Assembly (NCBI RefSeq): GCF_938039205.1
Contig: NZ_CALHVM010000058.1
Location: 1-64,000, forward strand
Source: an uncultured Campylobacter sp.
Lineage (GTDB): Bacteria; Campylobacterota; Campylobacteria; Campylobacterales; Campylobacteraceae
DNA length: 64,000 bases
Direction of reading: 5' to 3'
Of this stretch, positions 9,540 to 19,276 are shown piece by piece. Both the position numbers and the translations under genes were made by a program. The stretch's first letter is position 1; every line of letters begins with the position of its first letter. The notes beneath the pieces were generated by a model. The model saw only the letters and a list, made by a program, of their open reading frames with translations, was not told where the DNA came from and searched no databases.

Positions 9540-10476
9540 ATGCAAAGAAGGGACTTCATAAAGGGCGCGGCGACCTGCGCGGCGGGTCTTGCCGCGGGAG
9601 TGAATTTGTTTGCCCAGCAGATCGGCGAGATCGGCGCGGCAAATTTGACGGACGGCGTAGATCTAAGCGGCGCGAAAAATCTCGGCGAAAAGTTTGCGGC
9701 TATGACGCCATACCTCACGCTAAATAATAGAATTTTGATGCCGATCATTGGACTTAGCGCAGCTAAATTTGATGGTTTGAAAGACAAAAACGCGCTGGGG
9801 GACGGCTCTTGGGCTAGGCTACCGCCTGATCGATACGGACGGGGGCGAGGAGGGCGCAGCTGTTGCATTTGCGGCTAGCAGCTTAGAGCGCGGACAGCTA
9901 TTTATCCAAAGCGCGCTCGGTGCTCAAAACGGCGATGAAAGCGGCATGATAAAAAGCTTTGAGCACTCGCTGAAAAAACTAAATACCGACTACGTTGATT
10001 TACTTTTGCTGCACGCAGGGGCGGGCGATGTTAGCCTTGCTTGGCACGTTTTACAGCGGCTTTACCGTGAGGGACTTGCGGCGTCGATCGGCATTTGCGA
10101 TTACCCTGGAGAATTCGGGGCCGAAAATTTAGCCAAAATCGCGCAAGGCAGCGAAGTTAAACCCGCGGTTTATCAGACGCCTGCGCACTCCTATCTGCGG
10201 CGCTTTGTTGCGCACGGCAAGGTGACCGACCATGACGTGCAAGTGCAGCTGCTATATGAACCCGGCGAAGAGCTAAAAGAGCCTGCGCTTGCGCAAATCA
10301 GCGAAAAATACGGCAAAACGCGGTCACAAATCATCTTGCGCTGGCTCGTACAACACGGGGTTTGCGCGGTAGTAAACTCCGATAGCAAGGAGCGATTGCT
10401 TGAAAATATCGATATTTTCGGCTTTGAGCTCGCGGACGAGGACGCCGCACAGGTAGAAAAGCTCTGGCGGAGCTAG
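9540..10476 (+). pseudogene. Tat-exported aldo/keto reductase, frameshifted
   Basis: ATG 9540 (GGAG upstream at 9531) starts a twin-arginine signal, QRRDFIKG followed by a hydrophobic stretch ending near NLFAQQ. The frame continues to KNALG and then breaks at a run of five G (9797-9801). With four G it would read ALGTALGLGYRLIDT, the classic aldo/keto reductase strand. From there the other frame stays open to 10476, with VDLLLLH, a mid-barrel Pro-Ala stretch and the C-terminal RSQIILRWLVQHG and SKERLLENIDIF blocks. Aldo/keto reductases use Asp, Tyr, Lys and His. Here Asp and His are visible, but the Tyr position (GGEEGA) and the Lys position (LFIQSAL) seem changed. The protein may be non-catalytic or decaying. 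A sequencing error in the G run is the alternative to a true frameshift. Confidence 0.85.
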
Positions 10477-10675
10477 TAGGCGGACGAGGCTGGTTTTGCG
10501 CTCAAATTTGCGCGTCTTAAATTCGGCAAGCTTGGGTTGATGGCAAATTTGCTGATTAGCTGCGCTAAATTTGCTAGCTTTAGAGACGTTAAATTTAGCT
10601 TTAGCGGTCTTGGTTAAAATTTCGCGAATCGCAGCGAAAAAGCGGACAACAAACCTAAGGAAAATCAATGAAAAC

Positions 10676-12022
10676 TTGGACTACGAGGCGCTTAAGGCGG
10701 AGTGGCAAAAAGAGTGGAATGAAAAGGGCGAGAAATATGCCAAGGCCGTAAACGATATGGTGGCGTTTGCGGAGGTTCACGGCTGGGACGCCTACAAGGG
10801 CGAAGATCTGGTCGATGAGCGCGAGGGTATGACGCAGCTTTGCGAGGCGGTTTTTGCGCTACTAAAGGAGGCTAATGAACGGGGCGAAACGGTGAAATTT
10901 AGAGCTGATTTTCCGCCCTCAAACATTATCTTTGAGGGGTGCGAGGATGAAGCGGGCAACGCTGGCGAAAAGGATAAAATAGGAGACAAGCTAGGCAATG
11001 TCGATCAAATTTGTGCTTTGCGCAGCGAGAACGTCCTTTTTATCGTCTCTCAAAGCGAGCCTGAAGGCTGGCGTAAGAAGCTATATCTGCTAGAAGGTGA
11101 GCACGTTAGCGTTATCGCAGAGGGCGTCATTACGGTGGGCAAATCCAAACGAAACGAAATTTACGCCCTTCTTAGGAGAGGCGAGATAGAGCTCATAAAA
11201 GGCTACGACGGCAAGGGTGGCGGCGAGCCTATCGCGAAATTTAGCCACGACGTGGAGCTGACATACGACGAGGCTGAAATTTTACCTTTCAACGACGGTA
11301 GCAAGGTGCTTTTGAGCTGCCACGACGGGATATTTTTGATCTCGCAAAGCGGCGCGAAGCTCATCCATCCGATCTATGAGGACGGGCAGCTCTACGAGGA
11401 CGATGACGGCAACGCTGCACTCTATATCGACATGGCTAACGCGGCGCTATCAAACGACAACGCTCTCATCGTCGCCGGCGAGCAGTGCGACGATCACGTC
11501 CTGATGGATAGCGAGGGCGAGCGGCTCGGCAGCATCGGCGCGCAGAGCTCGTATCCGCACTTTTGTCTATTTAGCGCGGACGATACTCAGCTTATAGCGA
11601 ACTCCTGCCACTTCTGCAACGGCGTCACGATCGGCGTGGACAGGGCGGCTCTAAAGCAAGGGGTGGATGTTGAGGCTTATTCGTATGACGAAGATGGCGA
11701 GAAAAATTTCACGCTGATCGACGATGCGATGAGGGTTTACGCGGGCGTAGCGACGCGGGACTTTTATATCCTCGGCGACGCATACGGCTACATAAAAGCA
11801 GTCGGCAAGGACGGGCGTAAAATTTGGCACCACTATCTGGGCGGTACGATAAAGTCTATGGCTCTAAGCGAGGACGGTAGCGTGCTTTTTGTGGGTACAT
11901 ACGGCGGCAGGCTACATAAACTACGCCTCGGCGCGGGCCAAGACAGCCACACGATCGGCAACGGCAACCACAAAGAGGAATTTAGACTGATCGCTTATGA
12001 GGATAAAATTTATCGGTGGTAA
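10676..12022 (+). CDS. Unknown beta-propeller-like cytoplasmic protein, damaged 5' end
   Basis: I do not recognise a named family. The protein is about 448 residues, soluble, with no signal peptide. The N-terminal ~110 residues are helical and charged. The rest has repeated short strands ending in blocks such as VLLSCHDGIFLISQSG, DNALIVAGEQ and SVLFVGTYGGRLHKL, typical of WD40/PQQ-like propellers. Start problem: the only good ribosome site (AAGGA, 10657-10661) serves ATG 10668, which is out of frame. One extra A in the AAAA run at 10671-10674 would give M-K-N-L-D-Y-E and restore the long frame. Otherwise translation must begin at TTG 10676, 14 bp from AAGGA. The stop at 12020-12022 is clear. 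Confidence 0.6.
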   Translation: MDYEALKAEWQKEWNEKGEKYAKAVNDMVAFAEVHGWDAYKGEDLVDEREGMTQLCEAVFALLKEANERGETVKFRADFPPSNIIFEGCEDEAGNAGEKDKIGDKLGNVDQICALRSENVLFIVSQSEPEGWRKKLYLLEGEHVSVIAEGVITVGKSKRNEIYALLRRGEIELIKGYDGKGGGEPIAKFSHDVELTYDEAEILPFNDGSKVLLSCHDGIFLISQSGAKLIHPIYEDGQLYEDDDGNAALYIDMANAALSNDNALIVAGEQCDDHVLMDSEGERLGSIGAQSSYPHFCLFSADDTQLIANSCHFCNGVTIGVDRAALKQGVDVEAYSYDEDGEKNFTLIDDAMRVYAGVATRDFYILGDAYGYIKAVGKDGRKIWHHYLGGTIKSMALSEDGSVLFVGTYGGRLHKLRLGAGQDSHTIGNGNHKEEFRLIAYEDKIYRW

Positions 12023-12229
12023 GAGACGCGCGGCATAGCGGCTCAAATTTTAACGTTTTTAAAATGCCGGTCTTGGCAAATAAAATGCGGAGCTAAGATT
12101 TGCAAAATTTGACTCAAATTTTAAATGCTAAAATTTAAAACAAATTTACTAAATTTGAATACAAAAAATATAAAACGAAGTATTTTTGCCGCGAGACCGC
12201 TAAAATTCGGCTCAAATTTACGAGTCGGT

Positions 12230-12268
12230 AAAAAGTGCGGCGACAAAATTTATAGACCTCGTCGCCGC
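12230..12268 (-). terminator. Terminator of the secreted hydrolase gene
   Basis: A perfect 8-bp stem pairs GCGGCGAC (12237-12244) with GTCGCCGC (12261-12268) across a 16-nt loop. On the minus strand it is followed by ACTTTTT. It lies 15 bp past the end of the hydrolase gene. Confidence 0.75.
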
Positions 12269-12282
12269 AAATTTATCAGTTG

Positions 12283-13116
12283 TTACTCGCCGACCGTATC
12301 GGTGTCAAACGTGCCCTCAAGTATGCTTTTGATAAAAGAAACGGTCGCAAAGCGCGCGGCTGGCAAATTTATGAGCGTGTGCGGAGCATTAGGTAAGAGC
12401 AAAACTATCGCATTTTTCTTGTCGCCGTAGGCTGCGGCGCAGTTTCCGGTGGCGTTTTCGTTGCCCAGATAGCTATTTTTTTGAGAAAAATATTTATCCT
12501 GATCGCTTACTAAATTTAAAACCGGCGTATCGCTAAGCGCCGTTTTATGTTCTTTTACAAAGTAATTCTCCTCGCACGACCAAGAGTTTATAACCTTGCC
12601 CAAAAAGTCATTGCCCTCGTATCTGGCTACAGCCACCGCGCCTTCGCTGGTGCCGGCTAAAAATAGCTTGCTCGTATCCGCCCATTCAGTGTTTTTTAGC
12701 GCTTCCAAGGCGATTTTGATTTCGCTAGAGCGTAGCGAATGGACCTTTTCGTAAATCTCCTTATCTGCCGGAGATTTGTAGGTTATCCTGTTTTCTAGGG
12801 CCATGCTATCAAACATAAAGCTTGCTATGCCCTCTTTTGCTAGCCACTCTTGCCATTTGTCAAGGCCTATTTTGTTGTTGATACCAGATGAGCCGTGCAG
12901 GAAAACTACGACCGGCGCTTTGGCTTGCGTCTTTGGGGCATCTTTAAAAAGTCCGACGTAAATATCGCCGCCCGTGACATTTTTTGGAAGCGCGATTTGA
13001 GCCTGCGCTACGCCTTTTTGGGCTGACTCGCTCGTGTGCAAGTACGCGTCGCCCGCAAACAAATGCGCCGTAAAGAGCGCAACCAATAAAACAAAAGTTT
13101 TTCTAAACATAAGCAT
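12283..13116 (-). CDS. Secreted alpha/beta hydrolase (dienelactone hydrolase-like)
   Basis: Probable periplasmic serine hydrolase; substrate unknown. A Sec signal covers residues 1-21 (RKTFVLLVALFTAHLFA). The fold markers are VVVFLHGSSG (oxyanion region, ~69-78), the nucleophile elbow GTSEGA with Ser157, Asp205 or Asp207 in SDQDKYF, and His246 in NAPHTL, in the order expected for a Ser-Asp-His triad. Three Cys residues after the signal could matter in the periplasm. It is a single-gene unit with a good terminator. The assignment to a dienelactone-hydrolase-like group rests on fold order only. Confidence 0.75.
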   Translation of the reverse strand: MLMFRKTFVLLVALFTAHLFAGDAYLHTSESAQKGVAQAQIALPKNVTGGDIYVGLFKDAPKTQAKAPVVVFLHGSSGINNKIGLDKWQEWLAKEGIASFMFDSMALENRITYKSPADKEIYEKVHSLRSSEIKIALEALKNTEWADTSKLFLAGTSEGAVAVARYEGNDFLGKVINSWSCEENYFVKEHKTALSDTPVLNLVSDQDKYFSQKNSYLGNENATGNCAAAYGDKKNAIVLLLPNAPHTLINLPAARFATVSFIKSILEGTFDTDTVGE

Positions 13117-14027
13117 CCTTTATCTTGACTTTGGTTGATTATATAAAAAATAGATTTAAGGCAGGCTTTTAATTTATAAAATAATCGCTAAAAAAGTAGG
13201 GAAAACTCGCGGTAGTCGGCTTTTAAATTTCGGCGCTAAAACTGCCTTGACCGTAGCGCGCTAAAATCGGTTGCTTTTGCGTATTAAAAAGTTCAAATTT
13301 AGCTCCTTTTTGCCAGTTTTTGTAAAACCAAAGCGCAGTAAAACGCGTCTAATTCGTGTTTTGTACCCCGCTCACTATCGGCTCTGTGTTAAATTTTCGG
13401 GCGAAATTCAAGGTTGCAAAACCCATCTTGCCGGCTTTGGCGCCAAATTTGATCGCAAATTTTCCTTTTTGCTCGCCCTCTTAAAAGTTAAATTTCGCAA
13501 GATAATTTTTAATTTTATTTAGCTTTTGGATTTTTTCTGCTGGAGATTTTACGGTCAGGAGAAATTTAGCGTAGGTTTTTAGTTTTATTTTTGTTACGCC
13601 AGTTAAATTTGCGAGCTTTGCGCCGTCAAGCGATTAGGGTAAAATTTGACTCGATTTGTCACATCAAAAAGATAGTTGTCTGGGCACGTAAATTTGGATT
13701 TAAGAAATTTGGGAGTTTATGATAGAGGTGATCTTATTAAGCTCGTCCATAAACTATGAGCGGTCAAATTTAAATTCCAGTTCGTGCCGCCAGTCTTTGC
13801 AGTATGGGTTTGAAAAGTCGCTAAATTTGACGACGTCCGCTTCAAATTTGACTTTTTTAAAATAAAAGCAAAAGCCTGCGATGTCGGCTTTTGACTAAAA
13901 TAATCAAGCACGCCGCTTGCAAGATCGGGCAAATCTTAGCGTTAAAACGGCGGCTTTGGTCAAATTTACCGTCCGCTTTGCGCTTTAGGCAAATTTGACG
14001 CTACTGGCGCGGCGAGCTAAATTTAGC
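13117..14027. other. Long spacer, essentially non-coding, possible gene remnant
   Basis: About 900 bp with no gene I can support. AAATTT words are dense throughout. On the minus strand a 42-codon open stretch between stops at 13887 and 13754 reads like protein (ADIAGFCFYFKKVKFEAD, then FSNPYCKDWRHELEFKFD). It resumes for about 20 codons after the stop, which suggests a decayed gene, but I cannot name it. A 14-bp palindrome AGCTAAATTTAGCT near 14014 lies just past the rsfS stop. Confidence 0.4.
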
Positions 14028-14354
14028 TTAAGCTTTTACCTCTTTTAGCTTGCTTAAAAACTCTTCGATGTTGTATTTGGCGCGGTACTGCGCGCTCATG
14101 AGGTGGATGAGGATGTCGCCTAGATCGATCACGACCCAGTCGCCGGAGCTTTCTATGCCTAAAAACTGCTCGCCCTCGTCCTTTAGTCCCTCTTTTAGGT
14201 CGTCCGTTAGCGAGTAGGCGTGACGTTCGCCCATCGTGGTAGCGATGATGACGCATTTTGCGATGTATTCGCGCCCGCTCATGTCGATAGCCTCGATGGC
14301 TTCGGCCTTCTTGGCGTCTAGGATTTTGATGATTCGTTCTATTCTTTCTTGCAT
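14028..14354 (-). CDS. rsfS: Ribosomal silencing factor RsfS
   Basis: Binds ribosomal protein L14 and blocks subunit joining when nutrients are short. The 108-residue protein carries the RsfS pattern: LDAKKAEAIEAIDMSG, an IIATTMGERHAYSL stretch in place of the family's ATGxSxRH, and SGDWVVIDLGDILIHLM near the C-terminus. I chose ATG 14354 (MQERIERI), which has CCAAGG upstream, rather than the in-frame ATG 14 codons earlier. The gene overlaps the end of nadD by 16 bp, so the pair is one transcript, the usual nadD-rsfS pairing. Confidence 0.93.
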   Translation of the reverse strand: MQERIERIIKILDAKKAEAIEAIDMSGREYIAKCVIIATTMGERHAYSLTDDLKEGLKDEGEQFLGIESSGDWVVIDLGDILIHLMSAQYRAKYNIEEFLSKLKEVKA

Positions 14355-14890
14355 GTTTTTCCTTGGTAAAATTTCGCCGCCTCGTCCGCTATGCACGGTA
14401 TCATCAGGCTTTTGTCCAAATTTTGCCTGATTTGCGATGACGAAACGGGCGCATTTATGCTTAAAATTTTAAAATTTTCAGGCACGACTACGTCGCCGCG
14501 GCTAGCTACGACGAAGGTCGCTAGCTTAAAGAGCTCGTCTATCTCGTGCCATTTATCTAGGCTTGCTAGATGATCGGCGCCGATGATGAGGTAAAGCTCG
14601 CTCATAGCGTAAATTTGCCGTATATGACGCACGCTTTCTATCGTCGGTACGGGACGATTTTGCGCGATCTCGTAGTCGCTCACGCAGACTTTTGTCAGCG
14701 CGCCCCAAGCCTCGTTCGCCCACTTTAGCCGAAGCAGCGGCGGAGCGGAAAACTCGCTCTTAAACGGGCTGATAAAAGTCGGCATGATGATGAGCTTGTC
14801 CGCGTCTAGCTGCTCTAACGCGGCTTTAACGGCGGCGTCGTGCCCGAGATGAGGCGGGTCGAAACTACCGCCAAAAAGCGCGATTTTCAT
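14339..14890 (-). CDS. nadD: Nicotinate-nucleotide adenylyltransferase
   Basis: Adenylates nicotinate mononucleotide in NAD synthesis. The nucleotidyltransferase signature GGSFDPPHLGH lies at residues 8-18, followed by LIIMPTFISPFK, a LIIGADHLASLDKWH block and the C-terminal VSSSQIRQNL, corresponding to the ISSTxIR motif. The length of 183 residues is within the usual range. It is divergent from gap across a 313-bp spacer. C. jejuni has the same nadD-rsfS / gap neighbourhood. Confidence 0.95.
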   Translation of the reverse strand: MKIALFGGSFDPPHLGHDAAVKAALEQLDADKLIIMPTFISPFKSEFSAPPLLRLKWANEAWGALTKVCVSDYEIAQNRPVPTIESVRHIRQIYAMSELYLIIGADHLASLDKWHEIDELFKLATFVVASRGDVVVPENFKILSINAPVSSSQIRQNLDKSLMIPCIADEAAKFYQGKTCKKE

Positions 14891-15203
14891 AAATTTGCCT
14901 TTAAAATTTCGGTGCAGTTTAGCGAATTTGAAGTGAAAATTGGTTGAAAATCAAAAAATTCGCCGATAAAGCGCAAATTAAATGGAGATTTTGTAAAATT
15001 TGGGGATTTTTGGGCTCGCAAGGCTCGTTTTTTGGCAAGCAAGCAAGGGCCAAATTTGCAAAGGCGGGCTTTAGAGCGGCTTAAATTTACGCGCTCGGCA
15101 TCGGTTGAGGCTGGTAAATTTAACGCGCAAAAGCTAAAAAGTATGAAAATAACCTTTCCGCGCGCCCTAAAGCGACCGGAAAATCTAGCACAAGGAGCTA
15201 AAC
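14891..15203. other. Divergent spacer between nadD and gap
   Basis: This must hold the divergent promoters for nadD-rsfS and gap-pgk-tpiA, but I cannot point to a convincing -10 element for either. An open frame from 15032 here has intergenic-type composition and I do not support it. GGAGC at about 15196 is the gap ribosome site. Confidence 0.4.
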
Positions 15204-16199
15204 ATGGTAAAAATCGCGATCAACGGTTTTGGACGTATCGGCAGGTGCGCTGCTCGTATTATTTTAGAGCGAGACGACGTTGATCTTGTCGCTATCAACG
15301 ACACGGCGACGCGCGACATGACGCGCTATCTGCTCAAATACGACAGCGTGCACGGCGAATTTAAGCAAGACGTTAAGGTGATAAGCGACGAATTTATAGA
15401 AGTAAACGGCAAAAAGATAAGAGTTTTTTCAACAAGAGATCTAAACGAGCTTAGCTACGCAGACTACGGCGCAGACGTGGTTTTGGAGTGTACGGGCAAG
15501 TTTTTAACCGCCGAAAAATGCGAGCCCTATCTAGCTCGCGGCGTCAAAAAAGTCGTCATGAGCGCTCCTGCAAAAGACGACACGGCGACCTTTGTAGTCG
15601 GCGTAAACGACGATAAATACGCAGGCGAAGCGATCGTCTCAAACGCAAGCTGCACGACAAACGGCCTAGCTCCCGTCGCAAAAGTACTAAACGATAAATT
15701 TGGCATCGTAAAAGGGCTCATGACCACGATCCACGCCTATACGAACGGCCAAAGCTTGGTTGACGTGAAGGCTAAAGACTTCCGCCGTTCGCGCGCTGCA
15801 GCCCTAAATATCGGGCCTACGACCACTGGAGCCGCCAAAGCTATCGCAAAAGTACTTCCTGAGCTAAACGGCAAGATGCACGGCCAAGCCGTCCGCGTAC
15901 CGGTCGCGAACGTCTCGATGGTCGATCTAACGGCAGTTTTGAAAAGACCGGCTAGCAAAGAGGAGATAAACGAGGCGTTTAGAACGGCTGCGGAGTCAAA
16001 TTTAAAGGGAATTTTGTTTGTCGATGACGATTATAGAGTTAGCAGCGACTTTTGCACGAGCGCATACAGCAGCATCGTAGCCAGCGACACTACGCAGGTC
16101 ATCGCCGATGATATGGTGAAGGTCTTTGCGTGGTATGACAACGAGTGGGGCTACTCGACAAGACTCGTCGATCTAGCTAAGATCGTGGCTACGAAGTAA
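15204..16199 (+). CDS. gap: Glyceraldehyde-3-phosphate dehydrogenase
   Basis: Oxidises glyceraldehyde 3-phosphate to 1,3-bisphosphoglycerate, or the reverse in gluconeogenesis. Campylobacter generally lack phosphofructokinase, so the reverse direction is likely. N-terminal Rossmann motif INGFGRIGR, acidic residue in AINDT typical of NAD preference, catalytic Cys150 in SNASCTTNGLAP, and WYDNEWGYS near the C-terminus. The length of 331 residues is normal. First gene of gap-pgk-tpiA; pgk follows after 16 bp. Confidence 0.97.
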   Translation: MVKIAINGFGRIGRCAARIILERDDVDLVAINDTATRDMTRYLLKYDSVHGEFKQDVKVISDEFIEVNGKKIRVFSTRDLNELSYADYGADVVLECTGKFLTAEKCEPYLARGVKKVVMSAPAKDDTATFVVGVNDDKYAGEAIVSNASCTTNGLAPVAKVLNDKFGIVKGLMTTIHAYTNGQSLVDVKAKDFRRSRAAALNIGPTTTGAAKAIAKVLPELNGKMHGQAVRVPVANVSMVDLTAVLKRPASKEEINEAFRTAAESNLKGILFVDDDYRVSSDFCTSAYSSIVASDTTQVIADDMVKVFAWYDNEWGYSTRLVDLAKIVATK

Positions 16200-16215
16200 A
16201 TTTAAAGGGTGAAAA

Positions 16216-17418
16216 ATGAGTGAAATTTTATCGATCAACGATCTTGAGCTTAGCGGCGCGAAGGTATTTGTAAGGTGCGATTTTAACGTGCCGATGGACG
16301 AGTTTTTAAACATCACTGATGACCGCAGGATCCGCTCAGCGATCCCAACTATCCGCTACTGCCTAGATAACGGCTGCAGCGTGGTTTTAGCTAGTCACCT
16401 AGGACGACCGAAAAACGGCTTTGAGGAGAAATTTTCGCTACGAGGCGTGGCAAAGAGGCTTTCTAGGCTACTTGATAGAGACGTGATTTTTGCCGAGGAC
16501 GTCATCGGAGCGGACGCCAAAACTAAAGCCGCCGCGCTAAAGCCTGGCGAAATTTTACTTCTTGAAAATTTGCGCTTTGAAAAAGGCGAAACCAAAAACG
16601 ACGAGGCGCTAGCCGGCGAGCTCGCTAAATACGGCGAATTTTACATCAATGACGCGTTTGGCGTCTGCCACAGGGCGCACAGCTCGGTCGAGGCGATCAC
16701 TAAATTTTACGACGAGAAACATAAAGCGGCGGGATTTTTACTGCAAAAAGAGATAAATTTCGCCCAAAATCTCATCAAACACCCTGCGCGTCCGTTCGTC
16801 GCGGTCGTTGGGGGTAGTAAGGTTAGCGGCAAGCTGCAGGCTCTACACAACCTGCTTCCGCGCGTGGATAAGCTGATAATCGGCGGCGGTATGGCGTTTA
16901 CGTTTCTTAAATCGCTCGGCGAAAATATCGGAAACTCGCTACTCGAAGAAGATCTCTTGGGCGATGCGCGCGAAATTTTGCGCAAGGGCAGGGAGCTTGG
17001 CGTTAAAATTTACCTGCCGGTGGACGTCGTCGCGGCTCAGACCTTTTCGGCTGAAAGCGCTGTAAAATTCGTCCCAGCTCAAGAAATACCTAGCGGCTGG
17101 ATGGGGCTAGATATCGGACCGGCATCGATTAGGCTCTTTAAAGAGGTCATCGCCGACGCGCAAACCATCTGGTGGAACGGGCCGATGGGGGTTTTTGAGA
17201 TGGATAAATTTAGCAAGGGCAGCATCAAAATGAGCCACGCAATCATCGACACTCACGCGACTACCGTCGTTGGCGGCGGCGATACGGCCGACGTCGTAGA
17301 GCGCGCGGGAGACGCCGACGAGATGACCTTTATCTCAACAGGCGGCGGCGCGAGTCTGGAGCTTATCGAGGGTAAGGAGCTACCCGGCATAAAACCGCTT
17401 AGAAAGGCTGCGGAGTGA
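16216..17418 (+). CDS. pgk: Phosphoglycerate kinase
   Basis: Interconverts 1,3-bisphosphoglycerate and 3-phosphoglycerate with ADP/ATP. It shows [18 protein letters not shown], the [13 protein letters not shown] substrate loop, [19 protein letters not shown] and the GGGDTADVV / [10 protein letters not shown] nucleotide region. The length of 400 residues is typical. The stop overlaps the tpiA GTG start (GTGA), indicating coupling. Confidence 0.97.
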   Translation: MSEILSINDLELSGAKVFVRCDFNVPMDEFLNITDDRRIRSAIPTIRYCLDNGCSVVLASHLGRPKNGFEEKFSLRGVAKRLSRLLDRDVIFAEDVIGADAKTKAAALKPGEILLLENLRFEKGETKNDEALAGELAKYGEFYINDAFGVCHRAHSSVEAITKFYDEKHKAAGFLLQKEINFAQNLIKHPARPFVAVVGGSKVSGKLQALHNLLPRVDKLIIGGGMAFTFLKSLGENIGNSLLEEDLLGDAREILRKGRELGVKIYLPVDVVAAQTFSAESAVKFVPAQEIPSGWMGLDIGPASIRLFKEVIADAQTIWWNGPMGVFEMDKFSKGSIKMSHAIIDTHATTVVGGGDTADVVERAGDADEMTFISTGGGASLELIEGKELPGIKPLRKAAE

Positions 17419-18113
17419 GGTTTTTAGCAAATTTAAAGTGCAATCACACAAGAGCGAGCTTTAAAGAGTACGCCCAAATTTTAGACGCAAATTTAAGCGC
17501 AAACGACGACGTGACGGTGTTTCCGCCCTTTAGCGCGCTTGATCTTGCGACTCATAAATTTAAACTCGGCGCTCAAAATTTCTACCCGTGCGAAAGCGGC
17601 GCTCACACAGGCGAGATCGGCAAGGCGATGCTGGACGAATTTGGCGTAAAAAGCGTGCTGATCGGACACTCCGAACGGCGAGAGCTTGGCGAGAGCGAGG
17701 ATCTCTTGCGCGCTAAATTTGACTTCGCCGCAAAGGCGGGCTGGCAGATCATTTACTGCATCGGCGAAAATTTGAGCGTGAACGAAGCGGGTCGCACGAA
17801 GGAGTTTTTGGCTGAGCAGCTAAAAAATATCGACCTTGGCTACGAGCGGCTGCTGATCGCCTACGAGCCGATCTGGGCAATAGGCACGGGCAGGAGCGCG
17901 AGCGCGGAGCAGATCGAGGAGATTTTGAATTTTATCCGCGAGCAGACGAGCGCACCGCTACTTTATGGTGGCAGCGTCAATGCCGCAAATATCGGTGGGA
18001 TCTCGGGGATTAAAAACTGCGATGGAGTACTAGTGGGTACGGCGAGCTGGGACGCGTCGAAGTTTTTAGAGCTTATACGCGTTGTCTCGCATCGCTATAC
18101 TTCATTGTCTTAA
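17415..18113 (+). CDS. tpiA: Triosephosphate isomerase
   Basis: Interconverts dihydroxyacetone phosphate and glyceraldehyde 3-phosphate. Catalytic residues are visible: Lys8 in ANLKCNH, His85 in LIGHSERRE and Glu151 in [12 protein letters not shown], with the phosphate loop LYGGSVN. At 232 residues it is a little shorter than most bacterial TIMs, as in other Campylobacter. The start is GTG inside the pgk stop. Its own stop codon lies in the left arm of an inverted repeat. Confidence 0.96.
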   Translation: MRFLANLKCNHTRASFKEYAQILDANLSANDDVTVFPPFSALDLATHKFKLGAQNFYPCESGAHTGEIGKAMLDEFGVKSVLIGHSERRELGESEDLLRAKFDFAAKAGWQIIYCIGENLSVNEAGRTKEFLAEQLKNIDLGYERLLIAYEPIWAIGTGRSASAEQIEEILNFIREQTSAPLLYGGSVNAANIGGISGIKNCDGVLVGTASWDASKFLELIRVVSHRYTSLS

Positions 18114-18165
18114 AATTTTGCTCGGTCATTGCCTAATATGGTAACTCCCGTCGCAAAATTTTAAG
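18109..18165. repeat. 13-bp inverted repeat overlapping the tpiA stop
   Basis: CTTAAAATTTTGC (18109-18121) is repeated in perfect inverted form at 18153-18165 with a 31-nt loop. The tpiA stop codon is within the left arm. It may act as the operon terminator, though there is no classical T-run. The core TTAAAATTTTGC is shared with the larger inverted repeat 100 bp further on. Confidence 0.6.
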
Positions 18166-18270
18166 CCGCCTAGTCTAGCTTCGCGATACTGCCGCTATCA
18201 AATTTGGTTTTAAATTTGAATTGCAAAAATTTTATGTCAAATTGCGTAGGATTTTGAGATGATTTTTGGG

Positions 18271-18333
18271 GCTTTTATTAAAATTTTGCGTAGGCTAGAC
18301 GGATGGTCTGCCGAGCAAAATTTTAATAAAAGC
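18271..18333. repeat. 19-bp perfect inverted repeat upstream of fabI
   Basis: GCTTTTATTAAAATTTTGC (18271-18289) pairs perfectly with 18315-18333 across a 25-nt loop that itself contains AGAC/GTCT. It ends 45 bp before the fabI start, so it may form a leader hairpin or protein-binding cruciform. An octamer TGCGTAGG is repeated at 18243 and 18287. Confidence 0.65.
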
Positions 18334-18366
18334 GTCAAAAAGCGCTCAAAAGCCAAGCAAAAATAG

Positions 18367-19197
<831 letters not shown>

Positions 19198-19210
19198 TCT
19201 ACTAATATAA

Positions 19211-19243
19211 ATTTGGCGGGGCGACTCGCCAAATCCTTCTTTT
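19211..19243 (+). terminator. Terminator after fabI
   Basis: An 8-bp stem ATTTGGCG (19211-19218) / CGCCAAAT (19227-19234) is followed by CCTTCTTTT, starting 13 bp past the fabI stop. Confidence 0.75.
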
Positions 19244-19276
19244 AAATTTCATCAAATTTGACCCAAATGGCGCGCG

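Noticed and set aside
9797..9801. Phase-variable G tract in the aldo/keto reductase gene
   Set aside because: Campylobacter phase variation normally uses G runs of about eight or more; five G is too short to claim contingency switching.
10571..10675. N-terminal extension of the propeller-like gene
   Set aside because: The extension is translated spacer; a good ribosome site lies downstream at 10657.
13271..13522. 83-codon plus-strand frame in the spacer
   Set aside because: TTG start, no ribosome site, and sequence is mostly AAATTT-type spacer words.
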